Source of the DNA: Tubiluchus corallicola
Taxonomy: Eukaryota; Priapulida; Priapulimorpha; Priapulimorphida; Tubiluchidae
Direction: 5' to 3'
Length of the DNA stretch: 60,000 nt
NCBI GenBank assembly: GCA_030141605.1
Contig: JAQGDQ010000047.1
Span: forward strand, 126,001-186,000
A program made the translations under genes and the position numbers. The notes beneath the pieces were generated by a model, which was not told where the DNA came from, did no database searches, and saw only the letters and a program-made list of their open reading frames with translations. Positions 1 through 12,612 of the stretch are shown piece after piece. The first letter of the stretch is position 1. The number at the start of each line of letters is the position of its first letter.

Positions 1-2160
1 GAAATTATCCTAAGACTCTCTTTTTTGAACCAGTCAGCCTTGCTGAGGTAATAAATATTTGCGAAATGTTAAACTTAAATAAAAGTTCAGGGATAGACAA
101 TTTTTCTCCTAAGGTTATTAACGTATCATGCCATCCATTGCCACACCTATCAGTCATATAATAAATACATCATTTATTAGTGGACAAGTCCCCAGTAATT
201 AAAACAAGCTGTTATAATTTCCCTTTTCAAAAATGGTGATGACATTAAATCAGACAATTATCGACCTGTTTCTCTATTACCCTTTTTTCCAAAACAATAC
301 AAAGAGCTGTACACAATCAACTTCTTAAATATTTAATTAAACACAATATTCTTAACAACACTCAGTTTGGATTTCGTAAAAGATATTCAACAGAATTAGC
401 AATAATTAAAATTGTGAACGGATTGTAACCACTATTGAAACTACTAGCAGCAGGCGTTTTCTGTGACCTATCGAAAGCATTCGATACTATAGACCACTCA
501 CTTCTTCTTCTTCATAAAATTAATTCATTATGGAATCCGAGGCATAGCGAATACTTGGCTTGTCAGTTACTTAACCAGTCATACTCAGCAAGTAAGATGT
601 AATAATTGTTTGTCGGATGCACAAACTATGAAATATGGAATTCCCCAGAGATCCATATTGGGGCCTCTGTTGTTTTTGCTTTACATAAACCATCTAAGTA
701 ACTTATTACATAACTCGAATCTATTTCAGTTTACTGATGATACAACTCTATTTTTTAATCTCTCTTCTTATGCAATAGAACAGATAAATGAGATGCTATC
801 TGTAAATATCTGAAGATTGGTTCAGATCGAACAAATTATCTCTTAACCCCAACAAAACAAAATGCATGATTTTTCCTAACAAAAGCAAAAAACTTCCAAA
901 TGATATAAATATATGTATTGATGGATATTTGATTGAGCGTGTAAATTGTTTAAATTTTTGGGACTAGTCCTTCACGAAAATTTAGACTGGAAGCCTCATA
1001 TAAACATGATAAGTCAAAAAATTGCAAAAAAACATTAAAATAATTTCATTTATCGAAAACAAACTATGTAAATTTCATTTATTATCTTTATATAATACAT
1101 TAATTTTGCCTTACTCAACTTACTGTTGTGTGTTATGAAGCAGAACTTATCCTACGAATCTGGTTATCTTAAATAGACATCAAGGAAAATTTCTCTGCAT
1201 TATAAATGGTCTCTCAAAATGTACAACAGTTCATAAATCATTATTTCGAAACAGTAAAATTTCAATTTTATAAGATTTAATTATGTTTAACCTCTCTATG
1301 TATATGTACAAAACACATTTCGGTTTATTTCCAACTACTTTCATTAATCCAGTATTACGTAACCAAACACAATATAGCACACATTTTAATGAATATTTTA
1401 TACCCTATTGTAGAACAATTCTTGGTAGACATGTTCTTAAATTCACAGCCCCCTTATAATAGAACAATATTCCTCCAAACATAAAAACAGCAAATCTATA
1501 AAAAAATGTTTGAATCGTCATATGTTTTTGTCATATGTCTAACGCTGATTTGTATCGGTCATTTAGACACCGATGTTTCTTGTCAAAAATCAGTTGCAGC
1601 TAATGTGAACTTTGTCATTGTTTTCTTATTTTATGTTTTCTTTTGACTTTCCTTCTGTTTTCTTCTTTCCTTCTGTTTTCTTTCTACTGACTGCAACATA
1701 GTTCGTCTTTATTCTCTTCTGTTCTCATCATCTACCTTCTTCATTCTTTATTTCACATTTCATGGTGGCTTAACAAGGTCTACTTTTTAGCTACCATGCG
1801 GCAAACTTCAGCACCTTAATATAGTATTCTGGGGAGTCAGAACTTATTTTATTCTTTTGCTGTTTTCAATTATACAAGAAGTTGTACATGTATATTTGTA
1901 TTATTGTAGTTTGCCGTAACACAATTTGAGTTTGAATTGTTTATTTTGATGCGATTCACAGGAAATGTGCATACAGTATATACGTCACGCTGAAAAAGTG
2001 AAATTTTTTTATGCAAGACCATTTTAAACAGTGACGAAGACTTTACTTCTTAAAGTAAATGTCACTGCGTAGTTTGTTATATCGTTGTATTTTTTTGTAT
2101 TAATTTGTGATGTGTATATGAACTTTGTAAAGTTTGAAATAAAATATTAAATCAAACAAA
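1..2160 (+). mobile_element. Decayed non-LTR retrotransposon (LINE) with reverse transcriptase
   Basis: The plus strand, read with frameshifts, gives reverse-transcriptase motifs. At about 450-510 is VFCDLSKAFDTIDHSLLL (motif A region). At 637-690 is GIPQRSILGPLLFLLYINHL (motif B region). At about 733 is FTDD, a changed form of the catalytic YADD. At about 1400-1500 is a C-terminal stretch resembling the usual LINE end (an F-x-APL-WNNIPxNIK-like pattern). Several stops and frame changes interrupt it, so it is a pseudogene. The 5' end lies outside the window. The 3' end is probably near 2150, in AT-rich sequence just before a CT microsatellite. Style resembles the CR1/L2/Jockey group; clade assignment is inference. 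Confidence 0.85.
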
Positions 2161-2168
2161 CTTTCTGT

Positions 2169-2172
<4 letters not shown>

Positions 2173-2222
<50 letters not shown>
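2173..2222. repeat. (CT)n microsatellite
   Basis: About 50 bp of nearly perfect CT dinucleotides directly downstream of the LINE relic. Confidence 0.95.
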
Positions 2223-2227
<5 letters not shown>

Positions 2228-4085
2228 CCTTCCTCCTCTGCACTCTCTCTTTCAATCCTTTTTCTTTTTCCCTCTCCCTTCTTCGGGTACAGCACTACTT
2301 TATATTAAACAAAAATCAAGTGCAACTACAGCCTAAACTCACTTCAGCAAATCTATACTGTGTTCGTGCTCACGCGATGGTAGCTTCTCAATTACACAAA
2401 ATATGAAAAATTTTACACTTTTATATGAAAACCAGAACAAGTATTGCTCACTACCAATAGTTTATGTAATTACATTAATCCATTGCCTAAAGTTAGCTGG
2501 ATTTAAGTCTATGTCATCCAAGTTTCTAATCTGTTAACGGATGATGTCGTATTTGTTGCCCAACCTTATTTTGGCTTGATAACATTTGTCTTGATGTCTC
2601 GATTAATGCAATAAATTAATAATTGGGTAAGACGTTCCTAATTTTGTCCGAATGGATAAGACTGAGTGATCGCATGTGTTTACATTCGTCATCGTGAAAG
2701 TGACATTGCATAATTCATTTGCTGCCATCATTTTTTGTAACTAAGTTATAATTCTTTCAACTAGGCTTACTACCTAATACCATTTCATACGAATAGGTGT
2801 GCTAGTTAATAAGTTCAAGGAATATTAATAAGAAGTATAAGTTTATTTTGTTAGGTCTAAAATATCATAAGAGAATTGTAACTTGTCAATATTGAGTTAC
2901 ATATATTCAGATAATATAGAGAAGCAAAAAGGTCTATCGTCCCTTATAAAGCCACGCACATTTCAGCCTTCCCTGCAGCTGCTTTCATTTATTTTTATTG
3001 TAATTTTGGGTGTATCAGCTTTCGTGATTCGCTAAAGCTGTCTTAACCTAAATTTGTCTATGTCAAACTTAATCAAATTCAAGCAACGGTCCTAATTGGA
3101 CTCTGAAACCGTTTACTGAATTCCAACTAGCAGTGAAGTTACAACAACTCGTGAGATGGGCTTAAGTGCACTCAAAGACGGCTGTAGGAATACGATATAC
3201 AACACTGTCTTAGCAGTGTTGTAACACGTAATTAAGACAATTCACTTAAGTACATACGGTCATGTCGCGTACATGAATCTGGACAAATGAAGGTTTTAAT
3301 TTGCTTGCTCTTTGTTGCATAGCTTCAGTTTGCTTTTTCAAGCCTATGCTGCAGAAACCACGCATTGGCCATATTCCATGATTGGGCAAATAAGTCTGTA
3401 GAGTAGTTTAAATAAGTATCCCTTCAAGAAGAAAGAGATAACGACACACAATAATGCCAATACCCTATTAGCTTTTGAAAAGATTTGACCATTGTTCAAA
3501 GGACAGGTTATTATCAAACTAATGCGCCAAAACCTCTCACACATTTCACTTCATACAAAACATGTTCTCTATGTTCATGTGTTTAGTCGTGGCCCTTTCC
3601 CTGTTGTGGCCCCTAAAGAAAGTGACCCGTGAAGATCAAACGTAGTTCAACAGCCAACTTTTTGCGGCATCACATGACCAACCCAAAAGCCGCAAAACTC
3701 CTGGTCGTTTATCGTTGATCTTGCAGTTTTTGTTTTCACAGAATTTTTTTATTCGAAGACTTCTAGTGATTGGTTATTAAGTGTTTTAATAACTGCTTCC
3801 ATTTATGAAGTGCTTTAGGTAATACACCTAGTCGCTTTTCATCGGTTTCACGTCTGCCTCGCTCCCGTTTGGCAGCGCTGTATCCGATTTCTACATCTCG
3901 AATTCAACTCCCAATAACTTTCAGACTTGGTTCATTCTAACGTTTATTTCTTTTAATTTATCTGTATTTTAACATACATATCATCAATTACCGCCTTACA
4001 CCCATTGTTTTATTCATATTTTCAGTTTCACACGTCCATAAATGTCTTATCTACTGTATACTTAAAACAATGGCTTACTCATTAG
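2223..4085. other. Intergenic, no recognisable gene
   Basis: AT-rich sequence without a convincing ORF, RNA gene or transposon terminus. The short minus-strand ORF at 3344-3544 has no recognisable domain. Confidence 0.6.
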
Positions 4086-4093
4086 TTTTAGGG

Positions 4094-4486
4094 CAGGGGT
4101 GTGCAAACTGCGGCCCGCGAAGAGGTTTGTCAACGTAATGAAAGTGCGGCCCACACGACCCAGCTGTAGTCTGCGCCAATATCGCAAAGATAGTGCGGGT
4201 AGTTTTTTCCTCTAGATCGGATGGCATTAACCCTTACAAGACCGTTGTCACTTAATGTCACTGTCGGACATGACAAAATATATGGTTTTTAATATAAATT
4301 TTAATAACTTCTAAAATAGTTTCTTGAGTGTAGTAGTGCAGTAGTGATGATGTGCGCAAATCGGATGCAAAAAGAATCGTTATTAGGTCCTACTGTACTT
4401 GGCTCCTTGACCAAACTGCATGTGCCCACAGGAATTGCGGGAATGTTTAATGTGGCCCGGCTAGTCAGATAATTTGCACACCCCTG
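4094..4486. mobile_element. hAT-type non-autonomous transposon (MITE)
   Basis: The left end reads CAGGGGTGTGCAAACTGCGG and the right end is its inverted partner (TTTGCACACCCCTG), a perfect 14-bp terminal inverted repeat. The 393-bp element is flanked by an identical 8-bp direct repeat TTTTAGGG (4086-4093 and 4487-4494). An 8-bp target-site duplication with CAG-type termini is diagnostic of hAT elements. No transposase is encoded, so it must have been mobilised in trans. Confidence 0.93.
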
Positions 4487-4779
4487 TTTTAGGGGTTTAT
4501 GCGACCACAAAATATTATCGTTAAAATTAAATCGCTTTTTTGTCACTTACTGCATATGAATACATAGGATGACAACACAAGTTCTAGGCAAGCCATCATT
4601 TTATGTTGTCTTTCTTCAATTGGGAAGCTTTCTAATTGGAATTCACATAAAAAGCCCCACCCTTCAGGATGTCAGGATATATGAAAAAACCCGAACACCT
4701 GCATACTTGTAGTCCCATATGCAATAAATAATTTTAAACTTTCCAAGACAAAGATGATTCCTGAAGAATTGAAGAAAAA

Positions 4780-5075
4780 TAATAAGAACAATCAGAAGAA
4801 GAAGAAGAAAAAGTAGAACAACAACAGACAGACACAGCAAGGGCAAGAAAAAAAGAACAAGGAAAACAAGAAGATGATGAAGAAAGATAAAAAAGATGAA
4901 CAAAAAAAAGAACAACAACAGACAGACACGACAATTCAGGACAAGAAGAACATGAATAACGGCAGCAGACAGACAGAGAAACAGAACAATAACAACAATC
5001 ACAAGAATAGGAACAACAAGAGAAGAAGAAAGAGAACAAGAAAATCGATGGTAGTGATGATGGTGATGGTTTGAT
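4780..5075. repeat. Low-complexity purine-rich (AAG/AAC) tract
   Basis: Long run of degenerate GAA/CAA/AAC trinucleotides. The long ORFs on both strands here are low-complexity translations, not genes. Confidence 0.85.
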
Positions 5076-5111
5076 AGGTAGTGATGATGTCGCTTAGTAA
5101 TGTTAATAAAA

Positions 5112-5180
5112 AACTAGCCAAGGCCCCGCAAAAAATTTGCGTATAAATCCACTTATAATCAACCATGCGCGAACATCCTC
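5112..5180 (+). repeat. Dispersed repeat family R1, copy 1
   Basis: Begins with the shared core AGCCAAGGCCCCGCAAAA and continues through ACTTATAATCAA to a GCGCG segment. The same series occurs at 51672-51748. The two copies are in the same orientation and about 80% alike by eye. Confidence 0.8.
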
Positions 5181-5397
5181 AGGGATGAGAATTTTCAGCG
5201 GATACGCGGAATTCTGAGTTTTTGGAAGACAAGTAGTGCCATTTTTGTAAATCGGATAAATTCGTTGAGAAAATTTTTACGGACCCAGTACATTATTTCA
5301 CAAGGTGACCGCTAGTTGGCAGGCCGTCACTTTGTTTACATCACATACATCAGTGTAACCATGTGTATATCTCTATGTATAAAAATATAGAATCAAT

Positions 5398-5490
5398 TGT
5401 GTGGAGTTATTTGAGTCAATTGCAGACAGTTTTTATATACTTTTGCATAGGAGTGGCCAGTACTTGGGCATTTTTGAGACAATTAGGTAT
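5398..5490 (+). repeat. Dispersed repeat R1-associated segment, copy A
   Basis: The stretch from GAGTTATTTGAGTCAATT through GACAGTTTTTATATAC to TTTTTGAGACAATTA recurs in diverged form at 6677-6763. This suggests two insertions of one mobile repeat or a local duplication. Confidence 0.8.
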
Positions 5491-5949
5491 CATGTATCCT
5501 TGATAGCTGGGTATTATAAATTATGCATGTAGTAAAAGAATTTGAAATTTGTGTAGTTGTACCAGCTTTGGCTATGCCTAACAAAGCATAGTAGTGCTTT
5601 TTATACCTACTCCACCCCACTCCCGAAACTAGAAACCCCCATATGCTATGCCAAACAGTGCAGTATTGCTGGAAAAAAATCGTCTAGGAACACAACATTA
5701 AGAAACGGGTTGGTACTTAGTACTTTAGGGTGCTTTCATTTTATTGTAAATACGTTTTGGAAAATATAATTGGATGAGATCTTGACAAAACACTGTGAGA
5801 ACCACAAGTGATTTATATAGTGCAATTAAACGGAGTAAAAATGTAATAATTTACATTACAGGGTTATTTTGTATTGCATCATAGTTGTTTGTTTATAGAG
5901 GTCCAGCCCATCCAGGGAATGTGACAGGCTGACTCGTACTGGCTGCCCA

Positions 5950-5970
5950 GAGAGAGAGAGAGAGAGAGAG
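5950..5970. repeat. (GA)n microsatellite
   Basis: Ten GA units within unannotated intergenic DNA. Confidence 0.9.
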
Positions 5971-6676
5971 CCAGTGTTGCTTGAGCGTACATGTCAGAGA
6001 TATGCTGACCCAATTTGGGCCCGCAGGATCTATAAAGATTGAATCAGCGCTCTGCAAAATCAACGGACTGTATACAATATGTAGATCCTTAACTCTGCAT
6101 GATCCTTCAACAAAGAAACAAATTTTCTAAAACTAAGACTATGATTTAGCTCAATTAAAGATTGTACGTTTTTTGCGCTTGAAGTGGGCTACTGAGTAAT
6201 TGCTGATACATACTTTTGGCTTGCACATTAGAAAAAATTGCATAAGCTTTCATAAAAATTAATATTCCAGCTTTGAGACCAAATCCGCAAGCAATAGTTA
6301 AGAAATAAACTGGATTCGCGGCTCTGCTGGGTCTGCAGATCCGCGAGAAAACTTTGCTGACCAGGTCCGTATTCTGCAAAATTGCGAATCTCTGCTATGT
6401 GAATGCTATAGCTTAACTGAAATGACTGAAAGCGGAGCTATGCAAGCTCAATGTTTGAGAGTGTTTATCACATGATTTTTCTGTGTTAAAATGTTTCATT
6501 TTTCATTTTCTTGTATTTCAAACTATTCTCTTAGATATCTGCTACGCTTAAACAGATCTGGGAACAGTACTAACATTGCTCTCTTTACCGCTAATGTCGG
6601 CAAAGTTTGGAAAACTGGTTAACTTGGTGATTATCAGGAATTTATCCTTCAGAAGCGTGCGAAGCAAAATTTTGAG

Positions 6677-6763
6677 TCAAGTATGCCGAGTTATTTCAGT
6701 CAATTACCGACAGTTTTTATGTACATTTGAATAGAAGCGGCCCATACCAAGCGTTTTTGAGTC
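6677..6763 (+). repeat. Dispersed repeat R1-associated segment, copy B
   Basis: Matches 5398-5490 in the same orientation (shared GAGTTATTTxAGTCAATT and GACAGTTTTTAT blocks). It is preceded by GTGCGAAGCAAAATTTT, which also occurs just right of the R1 copy at 52154. Confidence 0.78.
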
Positions 6764-8255
6764 TAACTGCAGTCCAGCAGCACCTACTGTATATCATCTA
6801 ACTAAACTCTTGAATCCATTTGAGGTTTATTGTCAAACGTAACGAATTTTCTTCCCGCTAAATGGTTCACTTTATCTGTACTTACACAACACAATCTTTA
6901 ACGGCTTCTCCAATTTGAAACTTATTAGTAACTTCAGTGAGTGTTATAACTCAGCACATACTTGCTTATTCATATTAAATACACGTGACTGACATTTTCT
7001 GCTAAACGTATCCTACACAGTTCAACGATCAATCTCTTAACCAACTGTTGAAAAACATGTTTCCCTAAACACTAAGTTGGTGGACATCGTATGATATTTA
7101 CAGTACTCTAAATACCTGTATAATGTGAATATATGATCACTGATTCCTCTTCGTATTTTCCACCACACTTACTTTCACTCTTTCATGCATTCAACATTTG
7201 ATTTTCTTTAGCAAAATTCTTTCTGGCAACTTTCGGACATTACCTGTGAGAAAAATTCCTCCCCTTCACATTTTCTTCTTTCTTCTGATAGTCATATTAT
7301 TCCGTTCTAAAGGAACTTCTGATTTATTCCGATTTGTTGCTATTATTATTATTTTTCGTCGTGTAATTACGTTGATGTGAATTTCATCACTGCAGAACAA
7401 AATTAAGTAATATGCATGATTACTTTATTCATGTATCTCTTTATTAGTGATTCGAAAATCTTTAAAACTGAATTCAGATTCAAAAATGATGAAATACGGT
7501 TTGTTTTAGACAAATTTGTCGCATGGATAGAACACATTGGACTGTATATTTTAGGGAAATTTTTTTGAAAAAGCTAAACATTAAAATCCCATGCACATGC
7601 AGACAAAGAACATTTCTTTGTGGACAAACTCTGCCTCAATGCTGTCACTTGTCCTAACACAATGCAGGCAGACATGTCGCAGATTGCATGTTTAGGCTAG
7701 TCACCGTCTGATCACTATCATTAATACAAGAGATAATACAGCTGTATCTCTGTAAAATTTGTTTGTTTATGCAATAGAAAAGCTGTTAAGTTACCAATTT
7801 GAGAAACATTTGTTATACGTCAAGTAGGATTGATCAATGCAATGTACTAAATTTAGAATTTCTATAATCCATTCGAAATTTTCCCCAATTCAGATATCCA
7901 ATTCTGTTCTACCCCTAATCACAGTATTATAACACACTAATGTTTATTGGCCAAGAAATAAGTTTTCAAAAATATTAAAATTGTAGTACACAAAATCAAT
8001 GTCAATACAAAGAATAAAAATTTTGGCATTTATTCGTTTGATGATAGCTTGAGACTATTAATGAAGGTTGTAAATGAGTGATTGGCAGTATGCTAAATCA
8101 AATCAAAAGAGAATGTTGTAATTAATCAAATTGGAAATAAAAGAGAAAATCACAAAATTTGAAAATCCAGCATCAGTTTTGTAATTGTATGCAAATTTGC
8201 CTTTATGACCACTGTCATATGTACAGTTTTCTAAATAATATGCTCTTTTATTTAG
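6764..8255. other. Intergenic region upstream of the ZMYND11 homologue
   Basis: No convincing ORF or repeat terminus. Its last bases (CTTTTATTTAG at 8245-8255) form a plausible 3' splice acceptor 18 bases before the ZMYND11 start codon, so part of it may be a 5'-UTR intron. Confidence 0.5.
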
Positions 8256-8273
8256 ATTTGAGTTGTAAACATC

Positions 8274-10271
8274 ATGGTAAAAGCAGCTGTTCGACGCCAA
8301 GCATCTCCTCAGATTGTTCTTAAATTATGGGAAGCTATCAGCTCTATTCGTTATTCAAGACAAATTCCAAACATGGCTCGTATCACAAATTACATGTTGA
8401 AACACGAACAGTATGCTGTAGAAGATACTAACCAACAAGTACAGTATGCCGTTGAAGATGGTTTAGTTGTTGAGAGAGTGAGCATTGGTTGCAAGGGCAG
8501 TAAAGCTGGTGTTGAACAGACGGGTTATCGAATTCCGGATGACGACGTCGAAAAAGATACTCATGACTGGTATTGTTTTGAGTGTCATAAAGGTGGCGAA
8601 GTAATAGAATGTGGCACTTGCTTTCGCGTCTATCATCCGACTTGTGTTCGCAACCCTGATGTATTAAATTCATCTCATTTTTCTTGTCTTATTTGCAAAA
8701 AAGTGAAAAACAAAAGCTACATTAAACAAGCTCTCTTAAACAAGCTGCTCGGATATGTAACACAGCGTTTGAAGGAGAAATCAAAAGACTTGCACAAGAT
8801 CTGCACAAAAGAAGAAGATGCTTGGCGATATAAAATGTTAGTGTGCATGCCGGTAGATCTAAACACCATGGAGATGAAAGGGAAAAAAGGTAGATATCAG
8901 ACATTAGAGGAATATCGAGCCGATGCCTGTATACTTCTCCACAATGTCATCATATTCTTTGGTCCTTATAGTAAGATGACAGCTTTAGCAACACAAATGC
9001 TAAGTGATTGTAATTACGATCTGTCTGAAATAGAAATTTGCAAGGACTGTTATCACATGTCAAATGCTAAGCCACCCAACTGGTTTTCTAGACCTTGTGA
9101 TCCACCTCATGAACTCGTGTTTGCTAAGCAGAAGGGCTTCCCATATTGGCCCGCAAAAGTTGTGCGACATGTGGATAATACTTACGACGTCAGATTTTTT
9201 GGCGGGCATCATCAGCGTGCAAAGCTTGATGAGGAGAATATTATTCCTTTTAAATCACAACTGCGCGACCAAAATATAAAAAACACTCCAGGGTTCAAAA
9301 AAGCCCTTAATGAATTACATTATCTGGAAAGACTTATAGCAAATGCAGAAAAACTCGAATACGATGATGAAGAGGACGATGACGAAGAGGTTGAAGAAAA
9401 GAAAGAGCTCGCTTCTCCACGTCTTAGCGTCAACAAAGATTTTACAGTGGTTAAATCATCTAGCAAAGCTCGATCACTTACCAAAAAACCAGCAGCAGAA
9501 CTTGTGCCAACTGTGAAATCAACACGTAAGAAGCGCAAGCCACGTTGGAGGTATTCAGATGATGAAGATGACGAATATTCTCCAAAAAAGATTGTATCAC
9601 GCAGTGCACCGAAAAAAGCAAAAACTACTGTTGGAAAGAAAGAGAAAGAATACACTCCTGAACGTAAAAAAGGCAGCACTGGTAAGCGCAGTACAAAGAA
9701 AAAGGCTATGGGATTGGGTTCAGATACCTACCAATCATCCACACTACTGAAAACACCCAAATCAAGTGGTAAAAAACGAAAGTCAAAACTTGAAGAATCA
9801 TCTGACATGGTATCGTCAACCATCGAGTATGGGGATGATACGGGTAACTCGTCTGCATTAAGCCACGATCGCACAAAAGCAAATACCACCCCTACTGGTA
9901 GTTGCTGCGAGCAAAGTTGTAAAGATCTTCAGAAAAGGCTTACCTCTGAATTTGAGGCTGAGAAAGCCAGGGCACTGCTTGTGCAAAAAGAAACATTGCT
10001 GGAAAAATTCGAAAATGAGAAACAAGAAGCACTTGAGATAGAGATAGCTCGTATCAAAGAAGAACATGCCAATGAAATAAAACAACACATGCAAAAGCAC
10101 CAAGAAACTATATCTGATGTGAAAAGACGCCAGTGGTGTAGCAATTGTGAACAAGAGGCTATGTACCATTGTTGTTGGAATACCAGTTACTGTTCCATTC
10201 AATGTCAACAGGAGCACTGGAAGGAACACAAACGCACATGCAGACGAAAACAAAGTAGCAGCAAGCAGTGA
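8274..10271 (+). CDS. ZMYND11: ZMYND11 (BS69)-like histone reader: PHD-bromo-PWWP-MYND
   Basis: A 665-residue ORF, slightly longer than the human protein (about 600). Residues 1-95 match the ZMYND11 N-terminal module (RRQA...LWEAI..IR..RQI, then [14 protein letters not shown]). A PHD-type finger spans about 98-141 (C101, C104, C113, C116, H121, C124, C138, C141) and a bromodomain-like helical segment about 150-250. A second Cys pair follows (CKDC, 256-259), then a PWWP domain at about 277-336 with FPYWPAKVV and [12 protein letters not shown]. An acidic patch (363-378), a long Lys/Arg-rich nuclear tail and a predicted coiled coil (about 555-610) lead to a C-terminal MYND finger (622-656). In vertebrates the PWWP reads H3.3K36me3 and the MYND binds PxLxP corepressors; the motif conservation supports the same chromatin role here. 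The start fits because MVKAAVRRQ aligns with the known N-terminus. The coding region is uninterrupted, although vertebrate ZMYND11 has many introns. AATAAA occurs at 10445-10450. Confidence 0.95.
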   Translation: MVKAAVRRQASPQIVLKLWEAISSIRYSRQIPNMARITNYMLKHEQYAVEDTNQQVQYAVEDGLVVERVSIGCKGSKAGVEQTGYRIPDDDVEKDTHDWYCFECHKGGEVIECGTCFRVYHPTCVRNPDVLNSSHFSCLICKKVKNKSYIKQALLNKLLGYVTQRLKEKSKDLHKICTKEEDAWRYKMLVCMPVDLNTMEMKGKKGRYQTLEEYRADACILLHNVIIFFGPYSKMTALATQMLSDCNYDLSEIEICKDCYHMSNAKPPNWFSRPCDPPHELVFAKQKGFPYWPAKVVRHVDNTYDVRFFGGHHQRAKLDEENIIPFKSQLRDQNIKNTPGFKKALNELHYLERLIANAEKLEYDDEEDDDEEVEEKKELASPRLSVNKDFTVVKSSSKARSLTKKPAAELVPTVKSTRKKRKPRWRYSDDEDDEYSPKKIVSRSAPKKAKTTVGKKEKEYTPERKKGSTGKRSTKKKAMGLGSDTYQSSTLLKTPKSSGKKRKSKLEESSDMVSSTIEYGDDTGNSSALSHDRTKANTTPTGSCCEQSCKDLQKRLTSEFEAEKARALLVQKETLLEKFENEKQEALEIEIARIKEEHANEIKQHMQKHQETISDVKRRQWCSNCEQEAMYHCCWNTSYCSIQCQQEHWKEHKRTCRRKQSSSKQ

Positions 10272-10444
10272 TGTTGCTTTTATGGAAAATTCATGCATTT
10301 GCAACAGTTTCATGTGCTCTGCTTTTTTTTTTTTTGCAGAAAGCCAATTCCATGTGATTTTAACATTTCTGTTTGGTTTTGGATGACGAGAATTAAGTTG
10401 TAATTATTTCTGTAATGCCTTTGCTGAACTAAACTAGCAGGATA

Positions 10445-10450
10445 AATAAA
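10445..10450 (+). terminator. Putative polyadenylation signal of ZMYND11 homologue
   Basis: AATAAA about 175 bases after the stop codon. Further AATAAA-type signals near 10918 and 11455 could give longer 3' UTRs. Confidence 0.55.
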
Positions 10451-12604
10451 AGTAGAAATTTTTTTCTAAAAGAATCTCTTTTGTTTAAAATTTGTGTTAA
10501 AATAGATATGCACCAATCAGCATGACAATTAAGATTGATCGCAGCTTTGGTGATTTTGTAGTGTGTTATTTTGCCTCATCAGAAATGCTATCATGTGCTG
10601 GATATTGTCATCAATATCTACTCAAGAAATTATATGAATTTAACTATGTGTATATATGTATTGAACAAAACTTATTCTTAAGGAATGGTGTATGTTTAAA
10701 ATGTCTGTGTTACTTGAAAAAATATTGTACTTACTTTAAATCGTGTGCAAGCCTTCCAGTCATTACATTGCAGTTTCGGCTAGATTTTTGGCAAACTTGA
10801 TAGTATGTTATCAGTAATGCCCACAAGAACAATCTGGATCACTGGACTACATTACTAAGCCTATGTCATATATTAATCAGCATACTTTTTTAGTCTGTCT
10901 CCAAGAATTTGAAGGAAAATAAATAAATGATTTTAGTACATTTTTATCATGCACCAGTACTTATAAATATTGTGCAAGCATTGATTGCATTATTTGTATT
11001 TTAAAATATGCTTTCCATTAATGTAACCAGCATTAAATTTTGTGTTTGTATTAACTGTCTTTAAAAGCCATAGAGTCTGGCAAATATCCAGCATGTATTG
11101 ATTTGAGTTTACATTGAATTGATTTTTTGCAGCTTTCTTGTTTGAGAATTGTCAGTGTAGGTGCAAAATTTTTAATGTATTAAGATAATTTTTGAAAAAC
11201 TTTGTGGCACATTTCAATTTAGGCAAGTTTGCATTAAGCATGTCATAACGTATTTGTATATCTTACATGTCAGTTTTTTAGTATTGTTAAATTTATCATT
11301 AATCTGTGTGGACCACACTCTATAAATGTAAGGAAGTTAAATAATGTTCAGGCTACATATTTCTAACAAGCATTCTTCGTATTCTTTAGAATTATAATTT
11401 TTGTAGAATTTAAATGTAGTAATGGAGCGTATAATAGGCCCAAATTGTCTTACAATAAAAATAAAACAATGAACTCCGCAATTTTATACTGTTTCTATCT
11501 GCTGCTAAACCTTTTTTCTAGTTTTGTTTATTTTGTCGTTTTGCCGACCAGCTTTGTAAAGATTACTTATGTATTGTAGCTGGCAAGGTAAATGATCATA
11601 TGAAAGCAATGCTAAATTAGAGTCTGAAAACTTTCTCACATTCATTGCGACACCAATGGACAAAGACTTGCTCTTTGGGCTGTTATGGTAACCATTACAC
11701 CGCAGAAGTACTGAGATTTCAGCACTACAGTTCTGTAATCTGATTTTAAAGGCACTACATCTTGGATTAATTAAAATCAATGTTCAGATCTGACAGAAAA
11801 GTAATGCCCGGAACAAATCTAATGATTGCATTGCTTAATTTTCAGAAAGTACTGGGTCACTGCTGAATTCCCAAATTGAGAAATCTCTGCGACTTTTCTT
11901 AAACCAAACGCGACAAACTAATCAGAAAGCTTCCGATTCTGACTGCGGTGGCTATCTTCTCAACCCCCACTCCCCCCCTCCCCAGAAATAGCCGGCTGAA
12001 AATGGCCTGCAAACAAAATGCACATGTCAGCGACTGTAAAAAATTACACGGTAATCAATTTTTCGCAATTAAGTGGACACAGTAGATGCTATTTGAAAAC
12101 TGGATCATCCATTGAAAATGGTAACTAGTGATGAGACTGTAGTGACAACAATAATTTGAATTCTCTTAGCTCAAATTGAGTTCCAGCATTTTTTCAGTTG
12201 TCTTTATCCTTGTTACATATTCTTAAATTAGCTATGTATTCGTTGTAAAAACTTAAATTGAGTTCTGGCATCTTTCAGTTGTCTTATCTTTTGTTCCCTA
12301 TTTGCTAAATTTGATAAATATTCACTATAAGCTAAATTATTACTACAGTTGTAAAATGTTTTATTCAGCCAAACCTTGTTCAACATGCATACATATTATT
12401 TCCAATGTCTTCTGCAGAATGACCTACTACACTTAAAGTGGAAAATGCAAATACTAGTAAGTGAAAAATTTGGTCAACATTAAGTCCTATACAATTACAT
12501 GTATGTCAAAAACAAGATAAACTAAATGCAAAAAAATTACAGAACATCAAAAACAGCAAAGTTTTCAATTAAAAATAAAAACACTGAAAAGGTATTTCAA
12601 TCTT
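10451..12604. other. Possible 3' UTR then intergenic DNA
   Basis: AT-rich with several AATAAA motifs. No protein domain is recognisable in the small ORFs at 10522-10800 (+) and 11505-11780 (-). Near 12150-12320 there are two diverged copies of a segment with TTGAGTTC(C/T)(A/G)GCAT and TTCAGTTGTCTT. Confidence 0.45.
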
Positions 12605-12612
12605 CACATATT

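Noticed and set aside
4664-5074. Hydrophobic/Cys-rich minus ORFs and Lys/Gln-rich plus ORF
   Set aside because: Low-complexity AAG/AAC tract.
9320-10313. Minus-strand ORFs of 71-151 residues opposite ZMYND11
   Set aside because: Antisense of Lys/Glu-rich codons, producing Ser/Phe-rich artefacts.
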